The notes: generated by a model from the sequence alone, not told the origin. A DNA stretch of 64,000 bases from Lyngbya sp. PCC 8106 (GCF_000169095.1 NZ_AAVU01000012.1:62001-126000), one strand, 5' to 3'. Positions 8,383 through 16,837 are shown, counted from the stretch's first letter. Numbers and translations are program-made.

Positions 8383-9189
8383 ATGCTACAGCCCATCACT
8401 CTCAGAGAACGTCGAAGACGGGAGACAAACCAGCCAGAGAAGACTTCATCAAGTCCTCCTGTGGGTTTTTGTCCCCCTACCCCGCCAGTCTCAGAAGTCA
8501 AAGGTTCACAATCTTGTACTTCTGTAACTCTAGTTGAGGGATTAAAAGCACTTTGGAATGATTTCCAGATTGTTTTTGAGCGAGATCCGGCGGCTCGCAA
8601 TTGGTTAGAGGTGCTTTGCTGCTATCCGGGTTTACACGCTTTGGCGATACACCGGATCTCTCACTGGATGTATCATCGTCATCTTCCCTTCCTACCTCGC
8701 TTTATGTCTCACCTGGGACGGTTTTTCACTGGAATTGAAATTCATCCGGGTGCAACGATTGGTAAAGGAGTCTTTATTGATCATGGCATGGGAGTTGTAG
8801 TCGGTGAGACAGCAATCATCGGTGATTATTGTTTAATCTATCAAAATGCAACGCTTGGAGGCACCGGAAAAGAAAGCGGTAAGCGCCATCCGACTTTAGG
8901 TAATAATGTCGTGGTGGGAGCTGGAGCAAAAGTATTGGGCAATATCACCATTGGTAATCATGTCCGTGTGGGAGCGGGTTCTATCGTTCTCAATGATGTC
9001 CCGGATGATTGCACTGTAGTTGGTATCCCTGGTCGTGTTATTTCTCGTTCGGGTCGCGGTTGTCCCCTAGAACATGGCAAACTTCCAGATGTGGAAGCCA
9101 AGCTGATTCGGACATTAGTTGATCGCATTGAGCAATTGGAACAACAAGTCCAACAAATTCGCAACTACGAAGTTGGAATTCGCAATTAA
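8383..9189 (+). CDS. nifP: Serine O-acetyltransferase NifP (CysE family)
   Basis: Transfers acetyl from acetyl-CoA to serine, giving O-acetylserine for cysteine synthesis, thought to boost cysteine supply to NifS during nitrogen fixation. The 268-aa product has a Pro/Ser-rich N-terminal extension (about 50 aa), the SAT helical domain (FERDPAARNWLEVL) and a left-handed beta helix of hexapeptides (IHPGATIGKG, VGETAIIGD, TLGGTGKESGKRHPTLG, VRVGAGSIV). The catalytic HPGA and GKRHP histidines are present. Divergent from nifB and placed at the head of a rightward nif set; cysK, the next enzyme, is at 14349. Confidence 0.93.
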   Translation: MLQPITLRERRRRETNQPEKTSSSPPVGFCPPTPPVSEVKGSQSCTSVTLVEGLKALWNDFQIVFERDPAARNWLEVLCCYPGLHALAIHRISHWMYHRHLPFLPRFMSHLGRFFTGIEIHPGATIGKGVFIDHGMGVVVGETAIIGDYCLIYQNATLGGTGKESGKRHPTLGNNVVVGAGAKVLGNITIGNHVRVGAGSIVLNDVPDDCTVVGIPGRVISRSGRGCPLEHGKLPDVEAKLIRTLVDRIEQLEQQVQQIRNYEVGIRN

Positions 9190-9250
9190 TTGCTCTTGTC
9201 TCCAGAATTTGATCGAATGCGTCCTAAACTTTCTGAATAAGCTTCATACC

Positions 9251-9550
9251 ATGTTTAAACAACTATCTCCTTCTGGTGCTGTCATTAGTCCGGTTACGGT
9301 TTTACAGGGCGATCGCTGGATTGTTTATCATCGCTTACAAGAGTTGATGATTCCCTGTTGGTGTCCTGAAGATGGACTCCTATGGGTTGAAATTCAGCAC
9401 AGTAATCACGCTATTTTGTTACGAAGTGTCATCCAACAGTTTATGGCGTCTCGGCCACAATTAGTAGATTGGTTAGAACGCTGTTGGGAAATGGATATTT
9501 CTCCTCAAGGAGTTCAAAATTACGAGTTTCATGGAGAATTGGAACGTTAA
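9251..9550 (+). CDS. Conserved small protein, function unknown
   Basis: A 99-aa protein beginning MFKQLSPSGAVISPV, 61 bp after nifP. The open frame extends upstream into nifP, but the ATG at 9251 gives a compact protein with a plausible fold. It contains a GDRWIVYHRLQEL segment, a CWC pair, then a helical C-terminus ending with WLERCWEMDI. No transmembrane span or known catalytic motif is seen. I regard it as a cyanobacterial hypothetical of unknown function; its position suggests expression with nifP. Confidence 0.7.
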   Translation: MFKQLSPSGAVISPVTVLQGDRWIVYHRLQELMIPCWCPEDGLLWVEIQHSNHAILLRSVIQQFMASRPQLVDWLERCWEMDISPQGVQNYEFHGELER

Positions 9551-10398
9551 GACCGAAAATTGAAAAAGAGGCTCAGTTAAATTGACAATGCGGAATTATC
9601 CATCAGGAATGATCATTCATTGTTTGAGACTTCAATCTGAACCTAGAGTCTCTAGTCTGATTTCCCTCTTTTTCAATTAATCGAATACTGCTTCTTTCTC
9701 TGGGAAACTCAATCTTGTATCGCTCTCAACTCAGCTTGTCAACGTCTAGAGAGTTATGAGTTTAGAGCAACCCGCTACAATTGTGACACCGTTGTAGCCC
9801 CATCCATTCTCAACAGTCTGAATTCAATTCTTTGGATCAATTTTTCTACTCTCATACCTTAAGGGTTTCACTACCAAAGTCAACGGACAAGTGTTACACG
9901 AAAGGAAAAGTCTTAGACAGGCTATCTTTATATTCCCGAGTCAAGGAATCAATCACCTACGCAGTGGTTGCTCACGAAATCTCATCGTATCCTTGGGCGG
10001 AGGATTGAATATTGCTCTTGCTCAACTTCTGGGTTTTGATCTTCTCAATCAAAACTAATCTCTGAAGTTAGAAGGTACAGTAGAATTAAATTCTCTACAT
10101 CTGTTCTTAAATAGAACGGTCGGGAAAAGAAAAAATTTAATTCTCAATTCATTCAATTGCTGGAACATCTACGTCGATCTGATATACCTTCGCTACACTA
10201 TCCCCAAGAGCAAGTTTCATCTTGATAATCTCAAGCCTTCAGATAGCCTGGTTTTGGTCATAACTGAATCAGCGTGATTCAGCAGGGAAGAAAAGAAAAT
10301 TCACCAGAACAAGTTACCTCAAGACTTAATTCTGTAGAATTATTCAATTTTTCTTGATTCCCAAAATCACCACATCAAACCTCACCTGAAGTGCTGTC
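9551..10398. other. 848-bp gene-free stretch with a long inverted repeat
   Basis: No open frame here looks coding. The clear structure is a perfect 13-bp inverted repeat, ATTGAAAAAGAGG at 9559-9571 and CCTCTTTTTCAAT at 9665-9677, flanking a 93-base loop right after the preceding gene. It could end that transcript or define a structured RNA. A HIP1-free, AT-rich sequence follows to the DUF2949 gene. Confidence 0.5.
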
Positions 10399-10611
10399 AT
10401 GGAATACAATTCTAATTTCACGGAATTCTGTCGATTTTTGCAAGATGAACTGGCAATTTCTCACGACGAGTTAAAAGTCGCCATCCAACGCAGAAAGCAT
10501 TCAACTGATCCTTTGCCGATGTTGCTTTGGCAATATGGATTTATCTCAATCTCTCAACTACAAACCATCTTTGATTGGCTCAAAAACAAGCCCCAGTTTG
10601 ATTTCTCATGA
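10399..10611 (+). CDS. DUF2949 family small protein
   Basis: A 70-aa product with the family pattern: RFLQDEL near the N-terminus, a helix with basic residues, then PLPMLLWQYGFISISQLQTIFDWL. This matches the short DUF2949 proteins widespread in cyanobacteria, whose function is unknown. The ATG at 10399 lies inside a word (GTGCTGTCATGGAATACAAT) nearly repeated at 7911 in the nifB/nifP region. No Shine-Dalgarno is obvious. It sits among nif genes on the same strand, but a nitrogen-fixation role is not shown. Confidence 0.8.
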   Translation: MEYNSNFTEFCRFLQDELAISHDELKVAIQRRKHSTDPLPMLLWQYGFISISQLQTIFDWLKNKPQFDFS

Positions 10612-10926
10612 ACAAACCCGCAACAGTAGAAAACCGCAAGGAACGTTCATCAAGAAAGGGACAAGGTAACTCGGAAATAAACAGAAAACGAGGCCTTAAC
10701 TAAACGCTATGCCTAAAACTAACAGATTCGCGCTGACTGTCTATCCTCAATCCCGAACTCCTATATCCCTGTGTTAATAGTCCCTTATTTTGGAGAGATA
10801 GTCAAATCAAACCTGAAATCAACTCCAAAATACCAGGGTACTGATTGAAATAGCTGCCGGTTTTAACCGTGCAACGTGCGTGAGCATTATGCCAAATCTG
10901 TTTCTCAATTGTGGGGAAGTCTAGCC
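10612..10926. promoter_or_regulatory. nifV upstream region
   Basis: About 315 bp without a gene. It contains a perfect 9-bp inverted repeat, ATTTTGGAG (10787-10795) and CTCCAAAAT (10823-10831), roughly 100 bp upstream of the nifV start. This could be an operator or hairpin in the nifV leader. No NtcA box was seen. Confidence 0.4.
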
Positions 10927-12060
10927 ATGAATGAAATTCAAATTAATGATACAACCTTACGGGATGGTGAACAAGCCGCCGGAGTTGCGTTCACTGTCGA
11001 TGAAAAAGTCGCTTTGGCATCTTTCATGGATGCGATTGGGATTCATGAATTAGAGGTTGGTATCCCAGCAATGGGCGCTGAAGAAGCCCGAGCTATTTCC
11101 GCGATTGCTAATCTTGACTTGCGGACTTCACTCATTGGCTGGAACCGAGCGGTACGTTCTGACATTGAAGCCTCTATCGCTTGTGGTCTTAAACGAGTTC
11201 ACATTTCTATCCCGGTTTCTGAGATTCAGATTGCAGCTAAGTTTCAGGGAAATTATCAGGCGGTTTTACAACGACTTCGAGATGCGGTGGAATTTGCCGT
11301 TGACCAAGGCTTGTATGTCGCGGTTGGGGGGGAAGATTCCTCTCGCGCTGATGAATCGTTTCTAACCGATGTGGTTTTGTCGATTGAAAGTTGGGGAGCG
11401 AGTCGTTTTCGCTTTTGCGATACGGTGGGTATTCTTGACCCGATGAAAACCAGTCAAAAAGTTGCCCATTTAGTGAGTCAATTGTCTATTCCGGTGGAGA
11501 TGCACACTCACAATGATTTTGGGTTAGCGACGGCGAATGCCTTGGCAGGTTTGCAAGCGGGTGCGACTTCGGTGAATACGACGGTTAATGGCTTGGGAGA
11601 ACGGGCTGGAAATGCGGCTCTCGAAGAAGTCGTGATGGCTCTTAAGCAAATGTATGGCCTGAATCTGGGCATTAATACTCGTCGTTTGCGGGAACTATCG
11701 GGCTTTGTGGCTCAGGCTTCGGGTTGTCCGGTTCCGCCTTGGAAAGCCATTGTGGGTGAAAATGCTTTTGCTCATGAAGCGGGGATTCATGCTCACGGGA
11801 TTTTAAAAAATCCTAACACTTATGAACCTTTTGCCCCAGAGGAGGTGGGTTGGGAACGTCGTTTGGTTGTGGGTAAACATTCGGGACGACATTTGATTTC
11901 GACTGTACTCCAACAAAACGGCATTACGTTAACGACAGAAGAAATAGCTACGGTTTTAGAAGCTGTGCGTAATTTTTCTGTTCAGTTTAAGCGCAGTTTA
12001 ACTGTGGAAGAATTGTTAAATTTAGTACCTCAAAGGAGAATAGCTCATGGGATTAGCTAG
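10927..12060 (+). CDS. nifV: Homocitrate synthase NifV
   Basis: Condenses acetyl-CoA with 2-oxoglutarate to homocitrate, the organic ligand of FeMo-cofactor. The 377-aa protein begins MNEIQINDTTLRDGEQAAGVAF, the hallmark of the HMGL/IPMS TIM-barrel family, and has the metal-binding HTHNDFGLA motif and GERAGNAALEEV. The LeuA C-terminal regulatory domain is absent, as in other NifV. I start at 10927; 17 upstream codons are open but not family-like. Its last 14 bases overlap nifZ, so the two are translationally coupled. Confidence 0.95.
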   Translation: MNEIQINDTTLRDGEQAAGVAFTVDEKVALASFMDAIGIHELEVGIPAMGAEEARAISAIANLDLRTSLIGWNRAVRSDIEASIACGLKRVHISIPVSEIQIAAKFQGNYQAVLQRLRDAVEFAVDQGLYVAVGGEDSSRADESFLTDVVLSIESWGASRFRFCDTVGILDPMKTSQKVAHLVSQLSIPVEMHTHNDFGLATANALAGLQAGATSVNTTVNGLGERAGNAALEEVVMALKQMYGLNLGINTRRLRELSGFVAQASGCPVPPWKAIVGENAFAHEAGIHAHGILKNPNTYEPFAPEEVGWERRLVVGKHSGRHLISTVLQQNGITLTTEEIATVLEAVRNFSVQFKRSLTVEELLNLVPQRRIAHGIS

Positions 12061-12313
12061 AGTTGATGCTGTTGAAATTAATGACTCGCCGAAATACGAG
12101 CTTGAACAAAAGGTTAGAGTTCGTAAAATGATTCGCAATGATGGTACTTTTCCGGGTAAAGAAATCGGAGAAAATCTAGTCAAAAAAGGCGATGAAGGTT
12201 ATGTTATTAGTATCGGCACTTATTTGCAAGCTTATTACATCTATGCTGTACATTTTCTTGATAAAAATGTTATAGTTGGATGTCGGGCAAAAGAATTAGA
12301 TCCTGTCGATTAA
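12047..12313 (+). CDS. nifZ: Nitrogen fixation protein NifZ
   Basis: Small accessory protein involved in maturing the NifDK P-cluster in model diazotrophs. The 88-aa sequence has the NifZ pattern: PKYELEQKVRVRKMIRNDGTFPG, GDEGYVISIGTYLQAYYIYAVHF and a C-terminal VGCRAKELD. An AAGGAG ribosome-binding site lies at the end of nifV, and the start overlaps nifV by 14 bases. The nifV-nifZ-nifT order matches other cyanobacteria. Confidence 0.95.
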   Translation: MGLARVDAVEINDSPKYELEQKVRVRKMIRNDGTFPGKEIGENLVKKGDEGYVISIGTYLQAYYIYAVHFLDKNVIVGCRAKELDPVD

Positions 12314-12375
12314 AGTTTTGATTGAAGATTGGGTCGGCTCTACGATTTAGATTTCACAATCTTCGATTTCAGTTT

Positions 12376-12443
12376 GTAGGTGGTCGGTTGAAATGGCTAG
12401 ATTGATCTGAAATTCAGATCAGTTTAGGAAGACTGTCACCTAC
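12376..12443 (+). promoter_or_regulatory. Nested hairpin in the nifZ-nifT gap
   Basis: An outer arm GTAGGTG (12376-12382) pairs with CACCTAC (12437-12443) and encloses a perfect inner hairpin GATCTGA (12404-12410) and TCAGATC (12414-12420). The structure ends 30 bases before the nifT start and its AGGAGG. It could attenuate or stabilise the nifT end of the transcript. A second weaker pair (TTGAAGATTG and CAATCTTCGA) lies just upstream. Confidence 0.5.
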
Positions 12444-12473
12444 GAGAACACAATAAGTAAAGGAGGTTTTACT

Positions 12474-12674
12474 GTGAAAGTAATGTTACGCAAAAATGCA
12501 GCCGGACAACTCTCAGCTTACGTTCCTAAAAAAGATTTAGAAGAAGACGTAGTTGAAGAAAAAATCGGTGAACAAGGAAAGATTTTCGTACTGGCTAATG
12601 GTTGGGAATTAATATTTCCGAAATTAGAAGAACCCTTTGATTTACCACTCACAGCAGAAGCAAAAAAACTGTAA
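12474..12674 (+). CDS. nifT: NifT/FixU family protein
   Basis: A 66-aa protein of the NifT/FixU family, a small conserved nif-cluster protein of unclear function. Visible family features are the MKVMLRKNAAGQLSAYVPKKDLEE start and the central WELIFP. The start is GTG at 12474, chosen because a full AGGAGG lies 7 bases upstream and the alignment to the family begins there. It is the third gene of a nifV-nifZ-nifT set. Confidence 0.92.
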   Translation: MKVMLRKNAAGQLSAYVPKKDLEEDVVEEKIGEQGKIFVLANGWELIFPKLEEPFDLPLTAEAKKL

Positions 12675-13321
12675 TAGAAGATCAAGAAGCAATTTTGAAC
12701 TTCAGACTTCTGATTGACTTCTGACTAAAGATTTGAGCATTTGACAGGCTCCATTTGTGTGATTTAAACGTTGTACAAGTGTTGCTGAAGGTTGATGAAA
12801 AACCTCCGGGTTTAGAAGACTTCAGAATCCCTGCTTAGAGAAGATCATTCTTTGGGTATCAGGGAAAAATCCCATAACTGAATCATTGAGAGGAAGTTAT
12901 GCGGGGCTGTCATCAAAAGAAGGCTAGGAACTCATGTAGATTTTAATTTCTGATTGAGTTTTCAACGAGTTGGAGTAATGCCAAAAGTCTCTAACATTAT
13001 GACAACCGATGTCGCCTTTTCAACAATTCTGTGATTAACCTCCAGAAGTGCTGCACGTTCCTAATAATCAGCTTTTCGCCAGCAATGGCACTGCTGTTTT
13101 CGTGAACATTGGCTAAAGAACTTGGGTTTAGGAATGTGGAACCCATAAGGGGGTCAAGACTTTGGCGAGAGGGAGTCAATCAACGGTTTAACGGGTGCAT
13201 CAATTGAATTCATTTGAATTGATTTCAACGTTTATTTTTTCCTAACTCTCTCTTTCTATCCTCGGTGAGTTCTCAAGCTTCCCTTATGAACTTTCCCAAA
13301 TATTCCTAAAACTGAGAAACC
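12675..13321. other. 647-bp gap after nifT with no supported gene
   Basis: The stretch shows no credible coding frame on either strand; a 60-codon minus-strand frame at 12997-13179 has no recognisable features. Short repeats such as ACTTCAGACTTCTGATTGACTTC (split in parts) near 12699-12725 and GAATTCATTTGAATTGATTTC near 13206 are present. Likely a spacer or the promoter for the next gene. Confidence 0.4.
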
Positions 13322-13735
13322 ATGAATTACTTTAGCGTTGATCTCGATTCTCGACAAATTTCTGACCATTCTAAATCTGAAGGGTTAGCCCATCAGCAAT
13401 TGGAAAACGCCTGTCGTCAACAGATTTATGCGGCTTCTGTTCGTCAATCCAATTTACAAGAAAACAGCACCGTACTGTCTGAGGAAAATAGCTTAGTGGC
13501 AACATTATTCGCTCAATGCGAGTGGAATGTTAACCAGATCGCTGACACGAATACATTGGCGATTCAATGTCCGGATTTAAGCTCAAACTTAATCGTTTTT
13601 GAGAAAGTGATGAGATACGCCGGGGCGTTGAAACCGTTTGCAATTAATAAAGTTCGTGTATTTTCTCCCTCTAACCGGGGAAATCCTTTGGAAGTACGAG
13701 TTGATGAACTTTCTGTGAATCGAAATTGCTCGTGA
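13322..13735 (+). CDS. Hypothetical protein in the nif locus
   Basis: A 137-aa soluble protein I do not recognise. The N-terminal half is polar and helical (SEGLAHQQLENACRQQIYAASVRQ); the C-terminal half reads like an alpha/beta domain (LAIQCPDLSSNLIVFEKVMRYAGALKPFAINKVRVFSP). Codon use resembles its neighbours, and it lies between nifT and the nif ferredoxin on the same strand, which suggests a nif-related role. No ribosome-binding site is clear near the ATG. Confidence 0.65.
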   Translation: MNYFSVDLDSRQISDHSKSEGLAHQQLENACRQQIYAASVRQSNLQENSTVLSEENSLVATLFAQCEWNVNQIADTNTLAIQCPDLSSNLIVFEKVMRYAGALKPFAINKVRVFSPSNRGNPLEVRVDELSVNRNCS

Positions 13736-13903
13736 TTAAGCGATGAACTGTTATATTCGACGACAACGACATGAAAGCGAAACTCTCACTTCATTGAAGA
13801 TCTTGTATTAGCGAGCGTAGTTCGCCTAAAACAGATATTCGTGGGAATGAGACAAGACCTGTACAGATATTTTACTGACAACCTTAGTAGGAGAACACCC
13901 ATC

Positions 13904-14197
13904 ATGGTTGCTACATTAACCAGTGTAACTAAAAGCGGTAAAACTTGGGAACCCAAATTTGTTGAGTCCCTTGATCAAGAAAATTGTTTGGGTTGTGGTC
14001 GATGCTTCAAAGTTTGTGGTTTCAACGTTTTGGGATTAATTGCCCTCAACGAAGATGGCGAAGTTGTCGATGAAGATGAAGATGAAGTCGAACGCAAAGT
14101 AATGAATATTGACAACCCTGAAAATTGTGTAGGTTGTCAGGCTTGCTCACGGATTTGTCCTAAGAAATGCTACAGTCATGCCACAGTTGCCGTGTAG
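13904..14197 (+). CDS. fdxB: Nif-specific ferredoxin III (FdxB type, two 4Fe-4S)
   Basis: Low-potential ferredoxin thought to carry electrons to nitrogenase or to cofactor assembly. The 97-aa product has two cluster motifs, CLGCGRCFKVCG and CVGCQACSRICPKKC, separated by a very acidic loop (VVDEDEDEVER), the pattern of FdxB/ferredoxin III. The start at 13904 (MVATLTSVTK) follows TAGGAG; the frame is open back to 13841, but that extension is not family-like. With fdxN missing between nifB and nifS, this is the only ferredoxin seen in the locus. Confidence 0.92.
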   Translation: MVATLTSVTKSGKTWEPKFVESLDQENCLGCGRCFKVCGFNVLGLIALNEDGEVVDEDEDEVERKVMNIDNPENCVGCQACSRICPKKCYSHATVAV

Positions 14198-14222
14198 GAC
14201 AATATCCTAATAGTTATCAGTG

Positions 14223-14280
14223 AACAGTGAGCGGTTAAGTCATAATGGTAACTATAAAGCTTATCACCGTTCACTGTTTT
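14223..14280. terminator. Inverted repeat between fdxB and cysK
   Basis: AACAGTGAGCGGT on the left is complementary, but for one G-T pair, to ACCGTTCACTGTT on the right, followed by TTCTC. This gives a 13-bp stem with a roughly 30-base loop just after fdxB. It could terminate fdxB transcripts. The words belong to the CAGTTATCAGTGA-like repeats also present near 4150. Confidence 0.5.
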
Positions 14281-14348
14281 CTCTGCACAATCAATGTTGA
14301 ATCTAGATTGTGCAGACTGTTAACTTTTTAGCACCTGGAGTTATAACT

Positions 14349-15314
14349 ATGCGCGTTGCTCATAATATTACTGAATTGGTGGGTCGAACTCCCCTTGTTC
14401 AACTCAATTCGATTCCCCAATCTCAAGGCTGTGTGGCTCAAATTTTGGTAAAATTAGAGGGGATGAATCCCGCCGCTTCCGTTAAAGATCGGATTGGCGT
14501 GAATATGATTAACGCCGCAGAACGAGAAGGTTTGATTATTCCCGGTCATACGGTATTGGTTGAACCAACTTCTGGAAATACTGGTATTGCGCTGGCTATG
14601 GCTGCCGCAGCGAAGGGATATCGCCTGATTCTCACCATGCCGGATACCATGAGTGTAGAGCGTCGTTCGATGTTGCGTGCTTATGGCGCCGAGTTAGAAT
14701 TGACTCCCGGTTCACAAGGGATGAAAGGGGCAATTCAAAAAGCCCAAGAATTGACGGAAAGGGTGACGAATGCTTATATGCTACAACAGTTTAGCAACCC
14801 CGCTAACCCGGAAATTCACCGCCAAACCACTGCAAAAGAAATTTGGGAAGATACAGACGGACGGATTGATTTTTTAATCGCAGGTGTCGGAACGGGTGGT
14901 ACGATTACAGGGATTGCTGATGTGATTAAGCAATACAAACCGGCTTTTCAAGTGATCGCTGTTGAACCGACAAATAGCCCGATTTTATCCGGTGGAAATC
15001 CTGGCCCCCACAAAATTCAAGGGATTGGCGCTGGTTTTATTCCTGAAGTTTTAAACGTTGATTTAATTGATGAAGTCGTTCAAATTACTGATGATGAAGC
15101 GATGAATTATGGTCGTCGTTTAGCCCGAGAAGAAGGGATTTTATCAGGAATTTCGACAGGTGCGGCTTTGGCTGCGGCGATTAAAGTGGCTCAACGTCCT
15201 GAAAATGAAGGTAAACTGATTGTGATGATTCAACCGAGTTTTGGGGAACGGTATCTCAGCACGCCGATGTTCCAAGATTTGGAAGAACAAAAAGAACCCG
15301 TATTAATTAGTTAA
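14349..15314 (+). CDS. cysK: Cysteine synthase A (O-acetylserine sulfhydrylase)
   Basis: PLP enzyme that makes cysteine from O-acetylserine and sulfide. The 321-aa sequence has ITELVGRTPLVQLN, the PLP-lysine motif NPAASVKDRIG, the substrate loop PTSGNTGIALA, the phosphate-binding GVGTGGTITG and the C-terminal IQPSFGERYLSTP. The start at 14349 (MRVAHNITE) fits the family; 13 earlier codons are open but not conserved. Together with nifP it gives the locus its own two-step cysteine route, feeding NifS. Confidence 0.95.
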   Translation: MRVAHNITELVGRTPLVQLNSIPQSQGCVAQILVKLEGMNPAASVKDRIGVNMINAAEREGLIIPGHTVLVEPTSGNTGIALAMAAAAKGYRLILTMPDTMSVERRSMLRAYGAELELTPGSQGMKGAIQKAQELTERVTNAYMLQQFSNPANPEIHRQTTAKEIWEDTDGRIDFLIAGVGTGGTITGIADVIKQYKPAFQVIAVEPTNSPILSGGNPGPHKIQGIGAGFIPEVLNVDLIDEVVQITDDEAMNYGRRLAREEGILSGISTGAALAAAIKVAQRPENEGKLIVMIQPSFGERYLSTPMFQDLEEQKEPVLIS

Positions 15315-15397
15315 TATTGCCCCCTTTCCCCCCCAATTCTGCGCCCCCGCCCCCAATTCTGGGGGGTAATCTCAATTAACTTTTTACAAATCAAGTA

Positions 15398-15676
15398 ACA
15401 TTGCCCCCAAACCCCCAATTCTGGGGGCTAAGATTAATTTTGTACAAATCGAGTAATATTAAAAGTTGGTGGATACGCAAGCGATCACCGGACTTTTTCA
15501 ATTGTTTTCTGAACAGGTGGAATGTGTGCTGCTGAATGCTTGCCATTCTGAATATCAAGCCCAAGAAATAGCGAAACAGATTAATTCTGTGATTGGGATG
15601 AGTCAGGCGATTAATGACAGGTTTGTGAGAAATCTATCAATTTAAGCCCCCAATTTTGGGGGTTTGGGGGCAATGT
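15398..15676. mobile_element. 279-bp inverted-repeat (MITE-like) element
   Basis: A perfect 21-bp inverted repeat bounds it: the left arm is ACATTGCCCCC followed by AAACCCCCAA (15398-15418), the right arm its exact complement at 15656-15676. Homology continues imperfectly inward for about 12 bases on each side. Between them lies the CHAT-like remnant. Small size and terminal inverted repeats suggest a non-autonomous element, but no target-site duplication was confirmed, and it could instead be a chance pairing of common G/C-rich repeats. Confidence 0.45.
15469..15645 (+). pseudogene. CHAT-domain (caspase-like) protein remnant
   Basis: A 58-codon open stretch (stop just before and after) that encodes LFQLFSEQVECVLLNACHSE, then YQAQEIAKQINSVIGMSQAI. 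The V-L-N-A-C-x-S-E block around a cysteine and the VIGMSQAI strand are typical of the catalytic half of CHAT/caspase-like peptidase domains in cyanobacteria. The histidine half and the rest of the protein are missing. It is therefore a decayed internal fragment, not a functional gene. Confidence 0.65.
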
Positions 15677-15747
15677 AGTTGACAACTCATGCGGTGATTG
15701 CTATATCTTTGTTCAGAACCTGCCCCGACAAAACTGGTAACTATTGA

Positions 15748-16638
15748 ATGGAGAAACAAGAACAGTTCACACCTCAACACACCGCAGATGGTTCTTACAC
15801 GTTCTATTCGACAGAGTTTGGTGAGTCTTTTCATAGTCAGTTTGGGGCGAAACAAGAAGCAGAATTAAAATTTGTTGAACCGTTAAATCTTCGTCAACGC
15901 GCTCAACATTCTCCCTTATTTTTACTTGATATTTGCTATGGTTTGGGTTATAATAGTGCTGCGGCACTAACAGCAATTTGGGAAACTAACCCGGATTGTC
16001 AGGTCGAATTAATGGCTTTAGAACTCGATGAAACAGTGCCGAAAAGTTCTATCGCCCATCACGTTTTAGAGAGTTATCCGGCGGAAATTGTAGAAATATT
16101 AGCGCAATTGGCGACAACTCATTCTTTCCAAAGCGATCGCTTAAACGCTAAACTGTTACTGGGAGATGCACGAACCACGCTGCAACAAGTTCAATCTTCT
16201 GGGTTCAAAGCCGACGCTGTTTTTCTCGATCCATTTTCACCCCCGGTTTGTCCGCAACTGTGGACGGTGGAGTTTTTAAGCCTTGTCGCCCAATGTCTTA
16301 AACCGGATGGGAATTTAGCCACCTACTCCTGTTCAGCTACGGTGAGAAGCGCCTTACTCGCCGCAGGATTAACCATTGGTTCAACTTCTCCCGTCGGACG
16401 ACGCACACCCGGAACCATTGCGGGGTTTTCCTCTGCTGCGTTACCTTCGTTATCGACATCCGAACTCGAACATCTACAAACTCGCGCTGCTGTTCCCTAT
16501 CGAGATCTGAGTCTAAACGATAACGCTGAGAGTATTATACAACGTCGTCAACAAGAACAACAGTCTTCGACCTTAGAACCGACCTCTCAGTGGAAGAAAC
16601 GGACTCTCCCAATGCTTGACGAAAACAGTATTAACTAA
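15748..16638 (+). CDS. MnmC-like tRNA U34 methyltransferase domain protein (DUF752)
   Basis: A 296-aa protein resembling the SAM-dependent methyltransferase domain of MnmC, which finishes the 5-methylaminomethyl modification of the tRNA wobble uridine. It begins with the typical TADGSYTFYSTEFGESFHS, has LLDICYGLGYNSAAAL as the SAM-binding motif, a LLGDARTTL acidic turn, and VFLDPFSPPVCPQLWTVEFL, the family DxFSP signature. It lacks the FAD oxidoreductase half of E. coli MnmC, as in other cyanobacteria. Tail (about 40 aa) is Gln/Ser-rich and variable. Confidence 0.85.
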   Translation: MEKQEQFTPQHTADGSYTFYSTEFGESFHSQFGAKQEAELKFVEPLNLRQRAQHSPLFLLDICYGLGYNSAAALTAIWETNPDCQVELMALELDETVPKSSIAHHVLESYPAEIVEILAQLATTHSFQSDRLNAKLLLGDARTTLQQVQSSGFKADAVFLDPFSPPVCPQLWTVEFLSLVAQCLKPDGNLATYSCSATVRSALLAAGLTIGSTSPVGRRTPGTIAGFSSAALPSLSTSELEHLQTRAAVPYRDLSLNDNAESIIQRRQQEQQSSTLEPTSQWKKRTLPMLDENSIN

Positions 16639-16837
16639 TACATTTTTTCGGAATGACGAAGGCTAAAAACCTTGATCAGGCTAGATAATCATCTGACGTT
16701 ATCACCACAAGTATGGGAGATCCTCATTAACTATACATTACTACCAGCAAGTTTAGGTGTCATTTGGTCTTGATTTTTGTTAAAGTTACACCCTAGACTA
16801 ATAGTAACTTGAACCAATACTTCTTAGGAACACAAAA

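Larger units (their letters stand above)
15315..15747. other. Repeat-rich gap after cysK
   Basis: This 433-bp stretch is built of C-rich and G-rich repeat blocks. Two related tandem segments (near 15314-15397 and 15398-15460) each contain CCCCCAATTCTGGGGG followed by an AATTAA(C/T)TTTTTACAAATC-like tail. A small inverted-repeat element and a gene remnant lie inside (listed separately). It separates the nif locus from the accessory region. Confidence 0.6.

Noticed and set aside
12997..13179. 60-codon minus-strand frame after nifT
   Set aside because: No motif, no binding site; composition like random intergenic DNA.
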